Below the pieces are notes generated by a model. The model did not search any database. It saw only the letters and a list, made by a program, of their open reading frames with translations, and was not told the origin of the DNA. A DNA stretch of 64,000 nucleotides from Cristatella mucedo (taxonomy: Eukaryota; Bryozoa; Phylactolaemata; Cristatellidae). This document shows, piece after piece, positions 47,701-59,037 of the stretch (the first letter of the stretch is position 1; every line of letters begins with the position of its first letter). The position numbers were made by a program, and so were the translations under genes. The stretch is taken from the NCBI GenBank assembly GCA_009760855.2, contig WPIO01000021.1, positions 2,556,501-2,620,500 of the forward strand. Reading direction: 5' to 3'.

Positions 47701-49510
47701 TCATTGGTATTAGGATATCTAAGAATTTTGATATTAGACCGTGCAATTGCTATGAGGATCAGTTAGTCTATCGCCTCTACGAGTGATCGAAGAAGCATTC
47801 TGCTAGACTACATTGTTTGCATAATTCATATACCAAACCAAGCTTCTCTTAAGAGCAAAGAAAGAATAGGTTGGATTAAACGATCCAGATTTTCTACCTC
47901 GCAGAATCTGACTTGTATTACAGTATTATTGCAGCTTGCCTCAATCTCCATGGCAATCGATAAGGTCTAACTTTGGTGATGTCAATCAAGTATTACATGT
48001 AGCATTCTAGTTAGTTTCAGCCGGGCGGTAATAAACTATGACTAAAAATTGAGAGAAATACTCGCTAGATTGACAGTCAGTAAAGCTAGAACAGAGGTCG
48101 GCAAATTCGATCTTTAAGGCCATACACGGCCTAGATAGTGTTCTAGTCCAGCCTAACGACTCCAACTTATTTTTAGTGATGGATCGGCCTAATCAAATTG
48201 TCACACTTTTGTTCCCCTTCATGACTGCTGGTTGCAGCTCAAGCTTTAGCCAGTGTTTATTTTCAAAGCGGGTGTCAGGCGCTTGTATATGCTGGACCGG
48301 GCTGGGGGGGGGTGATAAATGTCCACTCCTACCATTGCAGCAGCATGTGTCTGTGCGTCCGTCGCGACGGCTTGTCCGTCTGGCCACGCCCACACTAATG
48401 GCCCAGTTGAGTGGGCGTGGCTTCCTCTGGCCTTGTGTGTCTTCTTAACCTCCTGAAATAAGCTAGTAGACCGAAAGCTTTGTCGACCCCTCAACTAGAA
48501 CGTGCTAACTGCTTCTACCCGCGACATGCTGTGATGAATTGACTTGTGGCTCACCAATGCATATTCAGCAGCTTTTGAAAATCGTGCATATTTTCCTAAT
48601 ACATGAAAGGAAGCGGATATCTAAAAAGTGATCAGGCAGAAAATTAAAGTCGGTCATGTGTAAACCAGCCGTTATTTAGCCACAACCTATTTCTCATGCT
48701 TATGCTCATTTGTGCGATTGATTACTGACTACTGCTAAGAATGTATTTGTTTCTCTCAACCGTAAGTTGAATGCGTTTGCCATTTTAAATCTGCACTCTT
48801 TGAACTTCATTGGCTACAACATTATTATGCTCATTCTTTGTTTATCGGCGTGGCTTTCACCCACTTGTATGATACGTGCATTTCAGCTGAAGTCCAACAG
48901 CATCGTTCATGGACTCAAGTTCACCAATGGCCAGGACGATGCCCTTCAGTTGAGAGGAAAGTACCAGTACGCCTGGATTCACAAGTGCTCGTTCTCCTCA
49001 TTTCTCGACGGACTCATAGACATAACCGAAGGCTTCAACTACGTCACCGTCTCCTATTGCTCCTTTGCCAACCACGATAAGACCATGCTGATCGGCGCTA
49101 GTGAGGCTTCCTTTGCTCTGGACAAAGACATGAAGCACACCATCCATCACAATTATTTCCTCGGCACTACGCAGCGTCACCCGAGAGTCAGGTCAGCTTA
49201 TGTCCACGTCTACAATAACGTCTACGAAGGTTTGAAGTCCTATGCCATCGGAGCAAGCTCCCTGTCCCATGTGCTGGCAGAGAAGAACTACTTCCTCAGG
49301 GCCAACAAGGCCTTCATGACCAAGGTGGGCGAAGACGTTCTGCCTGGAAATCTGAAGACGAGCGGAAACTTCTTCAATCCGAGCTCGTCTGACATGAAGG
49401 AAGAGCAGCTGAATGCTGGCAGCGTCGCCGCGCCGGGTTATGCTTATGTGGCCGAGACGGCTGATGCTGCTCTGTACAAGAAAGTCGTCGCTTTAGCAGG
49501 CGCCAAGTGA
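44755..49510 (+). CDS. Secreted pectate lyase (PL1 family), copy A, four exons
   Basis: Exons are 44755-44793, 44872-44906, 47194-47455 and 48887-49510, with introns of 78, 2287 and 1431 bp. Donors are GTACGT, GTGAGT and GTAAGT; acceptors are TTTTCTAG, TTTTTCAG and ATTTCAG. Phases 0, 2 and 0 all agree, giving about 319 residues. Residues 1-17 (MWRLWILTVFLLSAVNG) form a signal peptide. Residues about 35-112 carry the PL1 N-terminal strands (VGFG, FKASGTIKL, IIIDGLGQSVTITGFGL). Exon 4 holds the parallel beta-helix core: QDD at 128-130, DGLIDI at 153-158, NHDKTMLIG at 174-182, THHN-type HTIHHN at 196-201, QRHPRVR at 208-214 (PL1 catalytic Arg region) and VHVYNNVY at 218-225. PL1 enzymes cleave polygalacturonate by beta-elimination with calcium. 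The usual WIDH motif reads WIHK here. Activity is inferred, not shown. The final two exons are firm; the first two rest on splice logic, the signal peptide and copy B. Confidence 0.85.
45575..46044. other. 470-bp intronic tract identical between both copies
   Basis: By eye identical to 59882-60351 although neighbouring intron sequence differs by several percent. An antisense 107-codon frame (45692-46015) is therefore identical in both copies, but it has no recognised domain and no codon-level evidence for coding. Confidence 0.6.
46066..46135 (-). mobile_element. tRNA-like SINE relic in intron 2, copy A
   Basis: On the minus strand ATCGATATAGCTTGCTACTC resembles an A-box region and GGCTTTCAATTCC (46070-46082) a B-box. 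The same sequence is at 60376-60448 in copy B. Confidence 0.45.
46735..47155 (+). mobile_element. LINE-A 3' end in intron 2, copy A
   Basis: ACTGTTTACCAATACCTC, then TCCCAAAGCCTGGAACTCAC, the AAAGAGATTGAGTTCTCTGA box, and an eroded ATT tail ending only about 40 bp before exon 3. Shared with copy B at 62405-62842, so it predates the duplication. Confidence 0.75.
48092..48493. mobile_element. hAT-like non-autonomous element (MITE) in intron 3
   Basis: Left end CAGAGGTCGGCAAA and right end TTTGTCGACCCCTCA are imperfect inverted repeats of the CAGRGGTCGGCAA type known from hAT transposons. CTAGAAC lies on both sides (48086-48092 and 48495-48501), close to the 8-bp duplication hAT elements make. 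The interior has no transposase. A strong hairpin, GCCACGCCCAC and GTGGGCGTGGC, lies near 48382-48420. Confidence 0.55.
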
Positions 49511-49560
49511 GCTTGCCTCTTAAATCAATACACTACTAGAGAGCCCGACAGACCTTTGTG

Positions 49561-49566
49561 AATAAA
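49561..49566 (+). terminator. Polyadenylation signal of pectate lyase copy A
   Basis: AATAAA 51 nt after the TGA at 49508-49510, a normal short 3' UTR distance in animals. Confidence 0.65.
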
Positions 49567-50745
49567 TCTCGAACTGCGCTTCTTATAATCGAGTCAGGAT
49601 AAGATTATGAATAACTGTGTCCAACGCTGCTAGAGTTTTCAGCTTAGTAAGTTTCAGCTAACTATGCGATCTCGATTTGAAAACTTCCGAAGTGGTCGTG
49701 CATGTAATTACTACCTTCTGATTAGGCGACTTCTTCTCTTATGTTATTATTATGCGTCTCATTATCTTCTTAGCGTCACATGGTTCCCTTGACGAGATTG
49801 AACCCACCAACGCCTTTTCGTCAGCCCTGATGCAGCCACGAAGGCTGAGATTATGCCCAGAAACATTTAAGTAATAGCTTTCTTCTTCGTGTTAAGCAAC
49901 AAGTATAGGCTGGCCGGTACCAGAGCCTCACTCAAACAGTAGAAATGACAGCTTTATTGGCTATCGCCACCACTTGCACAACGGGCGATAGATTATTGTA
50001 TATATATATATATATATATATTTATTTATATATTTACATATATATATATATATATGTATGTATGTGTGTGTGCGTGCGTGAGCACGTGTGCTCGTTCGAG
50101 CTTGCGAGCGTGCAAGGGTGTGTTTGTGTGTATACCCTATAATTTCATATACTGCTTCCTTGGCACACTATATCCTGATCGTTGATTTCAGCAGATCTCG
50201 TTTTAAAGTCCGTCTCCAACTCTAACAAGATTACACCCCCGTTAAGTTTAATACCTAGTGTCCTTCTGAGATGCCTAGATGCAGTTGTTACCAAAATTTG
50301 GAGCTATGAAATCTAAATGCTTAATTCAACTTACTTAACCTTGGTAACGAGTCTGTTTCCTTAATGTTTGGCTCTATATTAGACGGAGCGGGTGCCTCAT
50401 TTCTTAGAATAGTAAGCTGACATATTTCTAACCATTTACCGTAATTGCAGCAGCTTAGCTACAATAGAGTATGTTGTGTACGTGGCATTTAGGAATTATA
50501 TTTCAGGAACCACTCATATCCCTGTCCTACTCCAGGGGTCTGACTTTTAGCAGCCTGCATTTTAGAAAGGCGACGCAACCTAAGGATTGGTTTTGGATCC
50601 ACTTGTTTTGACGATACAAAGGGTACTCTTTTCCTTTCCGGTGAAATCATTTATCATTTACTATCTAGGTTTAGACTATACATATGCTATAATCGCGTGC
50701 ACTTGTTCTTTAATCTCCGCTTGTCTTCCAGCAAGTGCATGTACC
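49567..50745. other. Intergenic DNA with a (TA)n/(TG)n microsatellite
   Basis: TA-rich tract at 49998-50056 followed by TG-type repeats to about 50130. No gene recognised. Confidence 0.5.
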
Positions 50746-50822
50746 CATATATACATATATATATATTTATATATATATATATATATGCATATATATATAT
50801 ATGCATATTTATATCTCTCTGT

Positions 50823-50867
<45 letters not shown>

Positions 50868-50905
50868 TGTGTGTGTGTGTGTAGGTGTGCATGTGTGTAT
50901 GTATA
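50746..50905. repeat. (TA)n(TG)n microsatellite
   Basis: Interrupted TA run to about 50810, then TG run 50819-50905. The Tyr/Ile- and Val/Cys-rich frames here are repeat artefacts. Confidence 0.9.
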
Positions 50906-51456
50906 TCAGCTTGTGCCATAGCACCTGAGATCTCTCTCAACAATGATACAGTATGAATTACCGTTCAATAGAAGCAGACTTCCAAAAATTGAAATTTGCG
51001 TTGATTCCGAAGAGAATAAGGTCTCTTTATAGGTACTTTGCATATGCCAGAAGGGAATTTATTCAATTGCACAACGAATATTTCACTCTCATCACTAAAA
51101 GTACTTAAATAACGATACACAGTGACGGAGACAATGCTGAGAGTAACAGGTGCATGTTTGCTCTTTTTTTAAGACAGGCCAAGGTAACGATTTACGGCTC
51201 ACTTGCATTAGTCATGTATAGGAAGACCTCACCCTCAAAATTTGTTTAATCGTCATATTTTTTGTAGCCTTGGCACAGAAATTAAGCCTAATACTCCAAA
51301 TTGATGTAGCGTTAGATTATCACATCAGCTCCCCGGTCAAATTTACGTGCCAGCAGTTACAATGTAAGTAGCCAATGTCGGAAATGCTCAGAAAAGAATC
51401 TAAATAGTCAAGCTGGTCCATACATTTTTGAAAGCCGATCGTGACAATCGTAAATT

Positions 51457-51458
<2 letters not shown>
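50906..51458. other. Unannotated intergenic DNA
   Basis: 51010-51060 faintly resembles a LINE-A 3' box (AAGGTCTCTTTATAGGTACTTTGCAT). Nothing else is seen. Confidence 0.35.

Positions 51459-51518
<60 letters not shown>
51459..51518. repeat. (CT)n microsatellite
   Basis: Uninterrupted CT run of about 60 bp. Confidence 0.95.
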
Positions 51519-51521
<3 letters not shown>

Positions 51522-52584
51522 CACTCTTTCTCTCCTTGCAAGCCATACTTTATGCAATAAGGCTCGGAAATGGGTCAAAACTGGGTAGACTGCCTTTACT
51601 TTGGTGCCAGTCATGACTGCCAGATATCACCACCTCTTTCCTCCCTGGACATTGACTTCCTCGAAGTAATGGAGCTTCGTATAGCTGCAGGCAGCATACA
51701 AGTGAGCCAAACACGCGTTTGCAAAGACGTCACTAACCGCTCGTTATGCTTGCATTCTACTGTTCACTGTAGCACGATTTAGAACTCTAAGCAGGATATC
51801 CGATTGCTGTTTGCATGCCTCACGCCGTGCAGGTAACTAACTCTTGGGTTGAAAAGCATCTTGATAGGATGCGGTAGAAGAACCACAATCCGGAAATCCG
51901 TAGAAAAAGTGAACGCCTTCTGAAAGTTATACACCATTCGTGGGTGCACAGAGGCACTCGTAGAAGTGTCGTCACCTCAACAGAGGGCTTAAGATTCCAC
52001 CAGAACCGATTGACAGGCTCTTAGAAGAGCAGGGACCTGAGTCAGTTGCAGGCAAGGCACAGCTTGTGTTACTGCTCTAACCTATTTTAAATTCAGTGGC
52101 AAGGTGTGCCAAGGTGTGCCACTTAGCCCATACCATAGAAAGATTGTTGAATGCTCCAAGCTTAAAATTTGAGAAGCCAAAAGTTTTTTACTAAGGTCTG
52201 TTCATTGAGCTTCTTCCATAAGAACAACTTTATCGGGCTCATTTATCTTTACTCTCCAGCTATCGCTGAGTTTTCAAAATGCAGGCTTTAGTCTGGTTTC
52301 TGCATTAGGATTCGTAGTGTACTTTTCCTGCTTGTTTTTCTCCTATTGCCTAGGATAGTCACTTTCAAATTTTACGTGACTTTATCTCTTTTATTCTTGA
52401 TCTAATGCTAGCTAGTTTTGATTCTCTCGAACTTTTAAAGTGTTAAATTTTAGCTATCGTTCAATTGAACTTAAACTTTGATAATCTAGTGTACACTATG
52501 TTTCTCCATTCGCATTATGGGTATCCGGGCTCTCACCATCGGTCAGCAACGTTTTTTTGGTGCATCAGCAGTGACTTTCGTTAG
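51519..52584. other. Unannotated intergenic DNA
   Basis: No supported open frame. Tandem CAAGGTGTGC occurs twice near 52101-52121. Confidence 0.4.
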
Positions 52585-54745
52585 TTCTAGTGAGCTCCAC
52601 AGTTTAGGAACTGAAGAGCGAAAGCTTTAGTCGCCAACAGTATTAAAAGAATGAATTTAACAGCTAATGTATGGTCCGAAGACTACCTGAACTCAGGAGG
52701 AGGCTAGAAATGTCACAGCAGTTCAGCTCGGTATGAAGGAGCCAAGCTACGGCGCACCTTATTAGTCATTGTAAAACTTTACTCTGCGTTAGCTGATCAA
52801 CCGGTAGCCATGAGAGCTCGTTCAGTAAAGGCGACACATTACTGAATCTCTGGGATTTTATTACTGGTATCGCAGCCATATTCATCAACAGCTGCAGTGG
52901 TATAAAGGCTTTTCACTGTAGCCCAGCCAAAGTGGGATTGGAAAAGCGAAGTCTCTTGGTCCAGCCGCATGCATCGGGCGTTTAATGAGTACGAGCTCGG
53001 TTTTATAGTCACTTGGTTTTAGTAAATTGGCCGACATCCAGAATTGAATGGCAGAAAGGCAGGCATTAAGTTAATCATTCACTGCTCTAGATTTACACAT
53101 TTAAACGTTAAATACAGCTGGGTATCTTCAGCATGTACTGTAAGTGTCAGTCCATTCCATGGGCCCGAAACAGTTTTACCAGAGGTTGGTTACAAATGAA
53201 AAGCAGCAAATGGTATAGGACGGACTCTCGTGGGACTCCGCATGTAACTGATCTGGTCGACGAGACCTGCCCTCCTCGAGACATTGATTGAACACCCTCG
53301 GACACGTATGATCTAAACCAAGCCAGTGCATCGTCTGACAGATCGATGGTTGTTCTCGATCCTTCAAAATGGTTATCAATCATTATCAGTATTCCCAAAT
53401 GCAGCTGATAGATCTAGACGGGACATTGCTGTCATCGTTGCTGAATTCGTCATAGGTTACACAAATTTCAGCAGATTCCGGGGAGTATTGTCGCTTAAAT
53501 TCCGCCTGAAATTTGTCCAAACATTTATTCTTTTCCAGGTGTTTTACGAGGTGCTTATCGATAATCTTTTTCAAGAATCGTTGACACATGATAAGAAAAA
53601 AAACTGAGTGACAGTTTTCTAAGGTTTCCGAATCCAGTCCACACTTTTTACGTATTCATCGAACGATGGCCGATTTGTAAGACTTTAGCACGACCCCGTT
53701 ATCCAGGAAAACCTGAGTTAGGCTAACTTCTCCTACCAGTGAAAACCGCAGAGGTATGGTATAGGGTCTTGATGAGAGGTCTAATGTCTTGAGGCTCTTT
53801 TTAATAGACTTTATTTAGATAGCCATTTTGTTATTAGAACCTGGGACGATTTCTGAATGAAAGTTCAAAGGTTGAGAGTCAACAATTGCCTTATTAGGAG
53901 GGAGCTTTATTGAGGCATGAATACATCCAACTTCTACAAAGAAAATGGCTGAAAACCTGTCTGGACGAGCTATTAAAATGCGGAGATTGAAACCTCAGAG
54001 AATGACAGTACGTGATTAATGTCTTATAAATTTGTTTTTAGGTCTTATTTCAAGGACTTTAGTTTTTCGACTGCAAAACAAGCCCTGGCTTTTCTAAGCA
54101 TCCGAGTTAGACTCGGATGAATGTCTTGAAATTGGCTAGACCGTCGTGAGATTCCGACTACTTAAGATGCAACCAAGCCTTACATGCTGCATCTGTTGAA
54201 GTTTTTCTGTAAATGGACAGGAGTCTTTACGACTCTGTACACGGACAAGATGTATTGGGGCATGAGAGACGAGAGCCTTCATAGGTTTCACATAGACTGC
54301 ATCAACGATGGTATCGAGATTTCCGGCCTATTTTGCAAATCAGAAATACCTGCATCACAAATAGATTTCAATATGACTCGGAATCAATGCTTTTCTAGTT
54401 GCATCATTTGAAAAACTCAGTGGTCTCCTGCCAATTCAGTGGAGTTGGAACAGTAAAGAAAATAGATTCGGTGTGGTCAGCACGCACACGGTAAGGTCAG
54501 AGTGGCAGGCATCGTTAATGATCACGAGATCCATACTATAGTCACCAATATGAGGGGTATGACTCGCTTGTCGGATCACAAGCTAAAGACTTTCAGGCAG
54601 CCAAAACTCGAGCGGACCTGACTGCTGCTGCAGAATATCAGACAGCTGAGAGATATCAATCAATAGCTGCCTGTCAAACGCAAACATGTTAATGAGGATC
54701 TCCGAAAACTCGTTCAAGCTTCTGCAAGGTCTCCGTCACCCTATT
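52585..54745 (-). mobile_element. LINE-B relic spanning C-terminus to endonuclease
   Basis: Minus-strand copy: C-terminal region from about 52590 (CCACAGTTTAGGAACTGAAG), RT fragments at 53398-53147 (TIDLSDDALAWFRSYVSEGV-like) and 53589-53386 (QRFLKKIIDKHLVKHLEKNK), linker near 54050-54180, and endonuclease remnants at 54440-54740. Many stops. Family terminal box at the 3' end is missing. Confidence 0.7.
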
Positions 54746-54757
54746 CCGTAAAACTCC

Positions 54758-54828
54758 CCTCAAGTGACTCACGACCGGCACCTTTATTGCAACTCCGTCA
54801 TCACGCCCGAGCCATCTGAGCTATGCAA
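54758..54828 (-). mobile_element. tRNA-like SINE head next to the duplication boundary
   Basis: On the minus strand TAGCTCAGATGG (54812-54823) is a good A-box and GGTCGTGAGTCAC (54764-54776) a degenerate B-box. It lies 33 bp before unit B begins. Confidence 0.5.
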
Positions 54829-54871
54829 CATTCATCGCTGTAAATGAATACCTGTTGCCAAATACAATAGT

Positions 54872-54970
54872 GTGATATTTGTATTTCACCTCAGATAAAT
54901 AAATCGCTCTCTAGGCAATTAAGGTATGCTGTAAATGAAGAATATCATGAGGTTAAAGGAAGAGTATCAA

Positions 54971-55003
<33 letters not shown>

Positions 55004-55089
55004 TTTGATACTCTATTATATATTTGATTATATATATATATATTATATATTCTATATTTGATACACATATATATGTGTATATATATATG

Positions 55090-55135
<46 letters not shown>

Positions 55136-55690
55136 AATATCAAAGGAAGAATATCATGAGTTTAGGAATAATACAATGTGTAGCTTCAGCACATGCAATT
55201 ACGTGAAGGATAATTTACTCAGACCCAGAAAGGCTGTTAGGAAGAAATGTGTTAACCTTTTTTTTAGATATCGTCAAGTCCGCTGGTGAGGCCACGTCAA
55301 CCGGTGTAATTTCCAGGCTTTGAGGGCATAAAAACTCAATGGCATCGTCTCCATAGGATCTAAGCTTTGTGTGAGCATGAGCAATACGACTTGCTACATA
55401 AGAGGGGGTGGCACGATGCATGGACAAATCAGGAAGTAGCTCAGATAAATGTGCTTGAAAGGATAATGAAGGCACCTAAAATAAAATGACAACTTTTAAG
55501 TCGATAAGCTACTTTATGGGTACCCAGTGCATGTCAGAGAGGATTGGCACAATTTGACAACTGTGGCGTTCACGCCAGGCCGGCCTAGCTACTGCCTTCA
55601 GCACCAACTGTAAGCACCTTAATCCACAAGCCAAAATACCTGCACACAGTGTAAAATACAGGTTAGTAATGAATTATCTATCATCTTTCT
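54872..55690 (-). mobile_element. LINE-A relic with expanded (TA)n, in unit B
   Basis: Counterpart of 41000-41640. AT-rich self-complementary repeats fill 54970-55132, with TTTGATA and ATATATGTATAT blocks that can form cruciforms. The reading at 55475-55215 is a decayed LINE-A C-terminus. Confidence 0.6.
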
Positions 55691-56187
55691 ATGAGCCCAA
55701 ACTCTGTCAATAAAGTCGGCCTAGAGCAATGGCCAGTTACAAAGAACAAATGTTTTATGAATGGGCCAAAACGTGCATCCTCGCAGCTATTCCCCAGCAT
55801 TCCTGCTGACCTGGCTCAAATTGAAATGTGATTTATATTGGCTATTTAGTTTCTTAGATGTGAAATTATCAGTTAGAACGGGAGAGCAAAGCGATTGGAC
55901 CATCACAGAAAGATCAAACGGTACTTGAGCCTATGCCACGGGTGTTTCAAAACACGATTACGGCAGCAGTTGCTATTTCCCATCAAGAGTCAACTGCTTA
56001 TCGTTGATGTTTGCTGATTATCATCGTTGGTACTTACCGGTACCTTTCGCATTGCCTGCTGCGTTTACTGAGGAGTGGCAGAACCAAGTGCAGGGGGCTT
56101 CTGCCCCATAGCTATTTTGCAAAGGAGATGCTCTCACTGATAGCCATGACCGCAATCATTTTGCTCCATTATTTTAATGCAATGTAA
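55691..56187. other. Unannotated DNA in unit B
   Basis: Counterpart of 41641-42133; no gene. Confidence 0.4.
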
Positions 56188-56345
56188 TGCATCTCCGTCT
56201 GTAACTCCACAAAGCAGGAGAGTTTTTCGTTTGGCACACTTACAGCCTAAGTGGCTTTCAGTATGCATTCATTAGCCAACTGACTTCATCTCACTCAACA
56301 AAGGAAAAGTGGAAAGGATTGCAGAGTCGGGAGAGCAGTTGACGT
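56188..56345 (-). mobile_element. LINE-B 3' end fragment, in unit B
   Basis: Counterpart of 42134-42335, with a deletion of about 40 bp after ACTCCACAAAG. Confidence 0.65.
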
Positions 56346-56798
56346 AGTGAGTGCAGCAGGAATGCAAGCCTGGACAGCTAGATTCACTGGGACGAACCAA
56401 TTAAGCTGTAGGGAGCGATGGAGTTAATTCGAGGAGATCTGTGTAGGTCCCAAATAAGCTAATACTAAAAGCGACCATACTGAGGAGAGACATGAACTGG
56501 CAAATAGGCTGATTAATCCATTACATTTAAATGCCAGAACTTCATGCTGGTAGGCAAGGGCAAGAATGCCATCAGTTGAGGATTTAAGGACATTGGTCAA
56601 ATCGATTAATCTAAGAATAGCCACTCGTAGTTGGTCCTGCGAGAATAAGAAGGGCACGAGTTTTAGAGTGCAGCTTACGTAGCTCAAGCCAGCGACTACC
56701 CTTCAAGTGAAGCGAGAGACCGAACATCCGGTGACGAAAAGCTTAATCTAACTGAGACTGTGTAGCTGCGTCCCTGTGGCTACTGTGCTAGCAGCTTA
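56346..56798. other. Unannotated DNA in unit B
   Basis: Counterpart of 42336-42776; no gene. Confidence 0.4.
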
Positions 56799-57037
56799 GA
56801 CAGCATTTAGTGGGTCCCTGTGATTCGTCCTTCATGTGCCTATGCGTGCTGACACTGTGCATGCTGCCACTAACGACATTTGCATGCTGACCTTGTGCAT
56901 GTCACCCCTAACTATGTTATTCCTTTTGTTTGTAATTCAAGCTTGATTTTACTTACCATTCAATTGCATTTCCCTTTGCAGCAAATGTAAAGCGCCTAGA
57001 AAGAGATTAAGTTCTCTGTGGGCGCTTTATCAAGTGC

Positions 57038-57068
<31 letters not shown>
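56799..57068 (+). mobile_element. LINE-A 3' end, present only in unit B
   Basis: GACAGCATTTAGTGGGTCCC at the left and (ATT)n at 57040-57068. In unit A the same position (about 42777-42815) has unrelated sequence and no LINE, so this arrived with a small target deletion or unit A was altered. Confidence 0.8.
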
Positions 57069-57324
57069 GACAAATTGAGCTGCCAGGGTGTGGACCATCG
57101 CTGGCGATTAGCAACCAACCATAGGGTCCCCTGTATCGCAATTCCACGGTTTTGTTTTAGTGTAAATCGGTAGGATGGCTTTGTGCTGCACAAGGCGCTT
57201 GCTCGGATGCACAACCCCCTGATAAACGGCCCCCAATCAGCTGTCTGCTGGCTTTGGCGTCCAGTTATGGCTGAGCTTAATTTAACCCGCATAAGTCCCG
57301 ATTGTCACTGTATCCCAGCAGAGT

Positions 57325-57363
<39 letters not shown>

Positions 57364-57684
57364 AAGAGAGAGAGAGAGACGCTTGTACGGATCCAGGTCC
57401 AGAAGGGCCGCCAGGCACCACAAGTAGCTTCATTTATCACCTAGCTAACATCTCGACGTAAGGCGGAAAAGGTTGATGTATATGGTTGTCCCTGTCAGGT
57501 ACTCGGTGGAGAGCAAGCAGCAGTTGTTGCTGTACCATAGTAGCAGTAGCCAACACCATCTAATCACAGCTTCAATCCTGGCGATATAAGGATCCTCTTC
57601 AGACACTATCACAACATCAGTAGGGAAATGGATGGTTCAGATTCGTAACTGGAGAACACGGATACGCTTCCTGGTTTTGCAGTC
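57069..57684. other. Unannotated DNA with a (GA)n tract, unit B
   Basis: Counterpart of 42816-43399. GA run at about 57331-57379, interrupted by TAGAAA. Confidence 0.5.
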
Positions 57685-58140
57685 CTACTGGTAGATTCTG
57701 GATGAGCCGATGCCGGCAAAGAGTGTGGACCTACTCAACGAGGCCACCCTTTAATACGTGACAGTCATCCTATGCGCCTCCAAATTATGGGGTAACACAG
57801 GGCTCGGTGCTAGGTTCACTTCTTTTCCCAAATTACACTCTCACTTTTACCAATTTAATCGACATGCACAGACTGGGCTCTTATGTCTATGCGTTTGATA
57901 AACAGCTGTACTTATGCTTCGATCCCTGCATGCATTCCAGCACGTAGAAACTCTTCAACTCCCTTGATGAACACATTGTGAGCATTAACAATGGAATGGC
58001 AACAAACTTTCTCAAATTACGTGATAACAAACCAACTTTCTAGTAATGGTAAAATGTAGAGTTGCTCAGTAATTCGAAAACCTGTCACTCCAAATGAGCT
58101 CTGCCAGTACATATTATGCAGTCTAAGCATAAAAACTATC
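57685..58140 (+). mobile_element. LINE-A RT active-site fragment, in unit B
   Basis: Counterpart of 43400-43860, with the same YAFDKQLYLCFD reading in place of YADDTQLYLCFD. Confidence 0.6.
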
Positions 58141-59037
58141 TTATCTGCTCTAAAGTGACTTCTTATTGGAAGACCACGTCTGCTCCAAAGTCAATTCTGC
58201 CTACAATTAACTGCATAACCCTGAAAATAAGTAGGTCAGCTTCGAGACGGTTGCCATATACAAGTTGTTTCATGCATTTTTCATCCCTTCCCTCTTTCTG
58301 AAACTCAGTTTTTGCAGGTCGTCCAACCTGTGCAGTAAGGTACATAAAGTTATCGTTGATTTTCTTTCACCGTGCATTTTCCTGGATTTAGCACCATAAA
58401 GAAGGTATGAAAATTCGTGTAGTGCAAGCTGGAAATGCTTCAATAAAAATCTGTGTAGTATATCAAGCGTATTTGACGTAGATGCCATATTTGATTTGGC
58501 AGATTTCATAACAAAAGAGATATCATACATGATTTTCACTTAGGCCTGAGGAACCGAGTGAGATACATGTGGTGCCTCAGAAGATTACTTGTGTTTAAGG
58601 TTTTTTAGGAACATCGTGGCTGCCTGTTGCTGCAACGTCAAAGCAGCATTAAGAATCATGACCATTTGCCTCAATATTAATATTGTGTATCCAATCTTAT
58701 TTGAACTACACAGACTTTTAATTTTCCTAATTCATAAAGGCCTTGATGGCATGTATTTTATGGTTAGAGCACTGTTAGGCAAGCACACACACTTTGCTAC
58801 GTTTTAGAGATGACGCCTGTTTACCATCTGGACCCTGGCGAGATAACTTCGGCGTGGTTATTTACTTAGGCAAGACTTCGCCAAGCTAGCTTAATCAATG
58901 CGAGCGTACCGCTACTAAAATTGTGACGATAGGAGCATCACGAGCTTTCTCCTGCAAAGCGGAGATACGTGACGTGGTCTTCGTGAAGCACCTGCTCGCT
59001 AACGTGCAGTCTACCGTGTGAGAGCAAAACTTCAAGG
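58141..59037. other. Upstream region of pectate lyase copy B
   Basis: Counterpart of 43861-44754. No promoter motif stands out. Confidence 0.35.

Larger units (their letters stand above)
40989..54860. repeat. Tandem duplication unit A (about 13.9 kb)
   Basis: From AATACAATAG at 40989 onward the sequence aligns with 54861 onward, a few percent diverged by eye apart from indels. The alignment persists to the window end (48304 pairs with 64000). If the repeat is head to tail, the unit ends at 54860. It contains the complete pectate lyase gene. Confidence 0.85.

Noticed and set aside
48767-48886. N-terminal part of the 247-codon frame as coding
   Set aside because: It precedes the ATTTCAG acceptor at 48886 and has no PL1 similarity; homology starts exactly at the acceptor.
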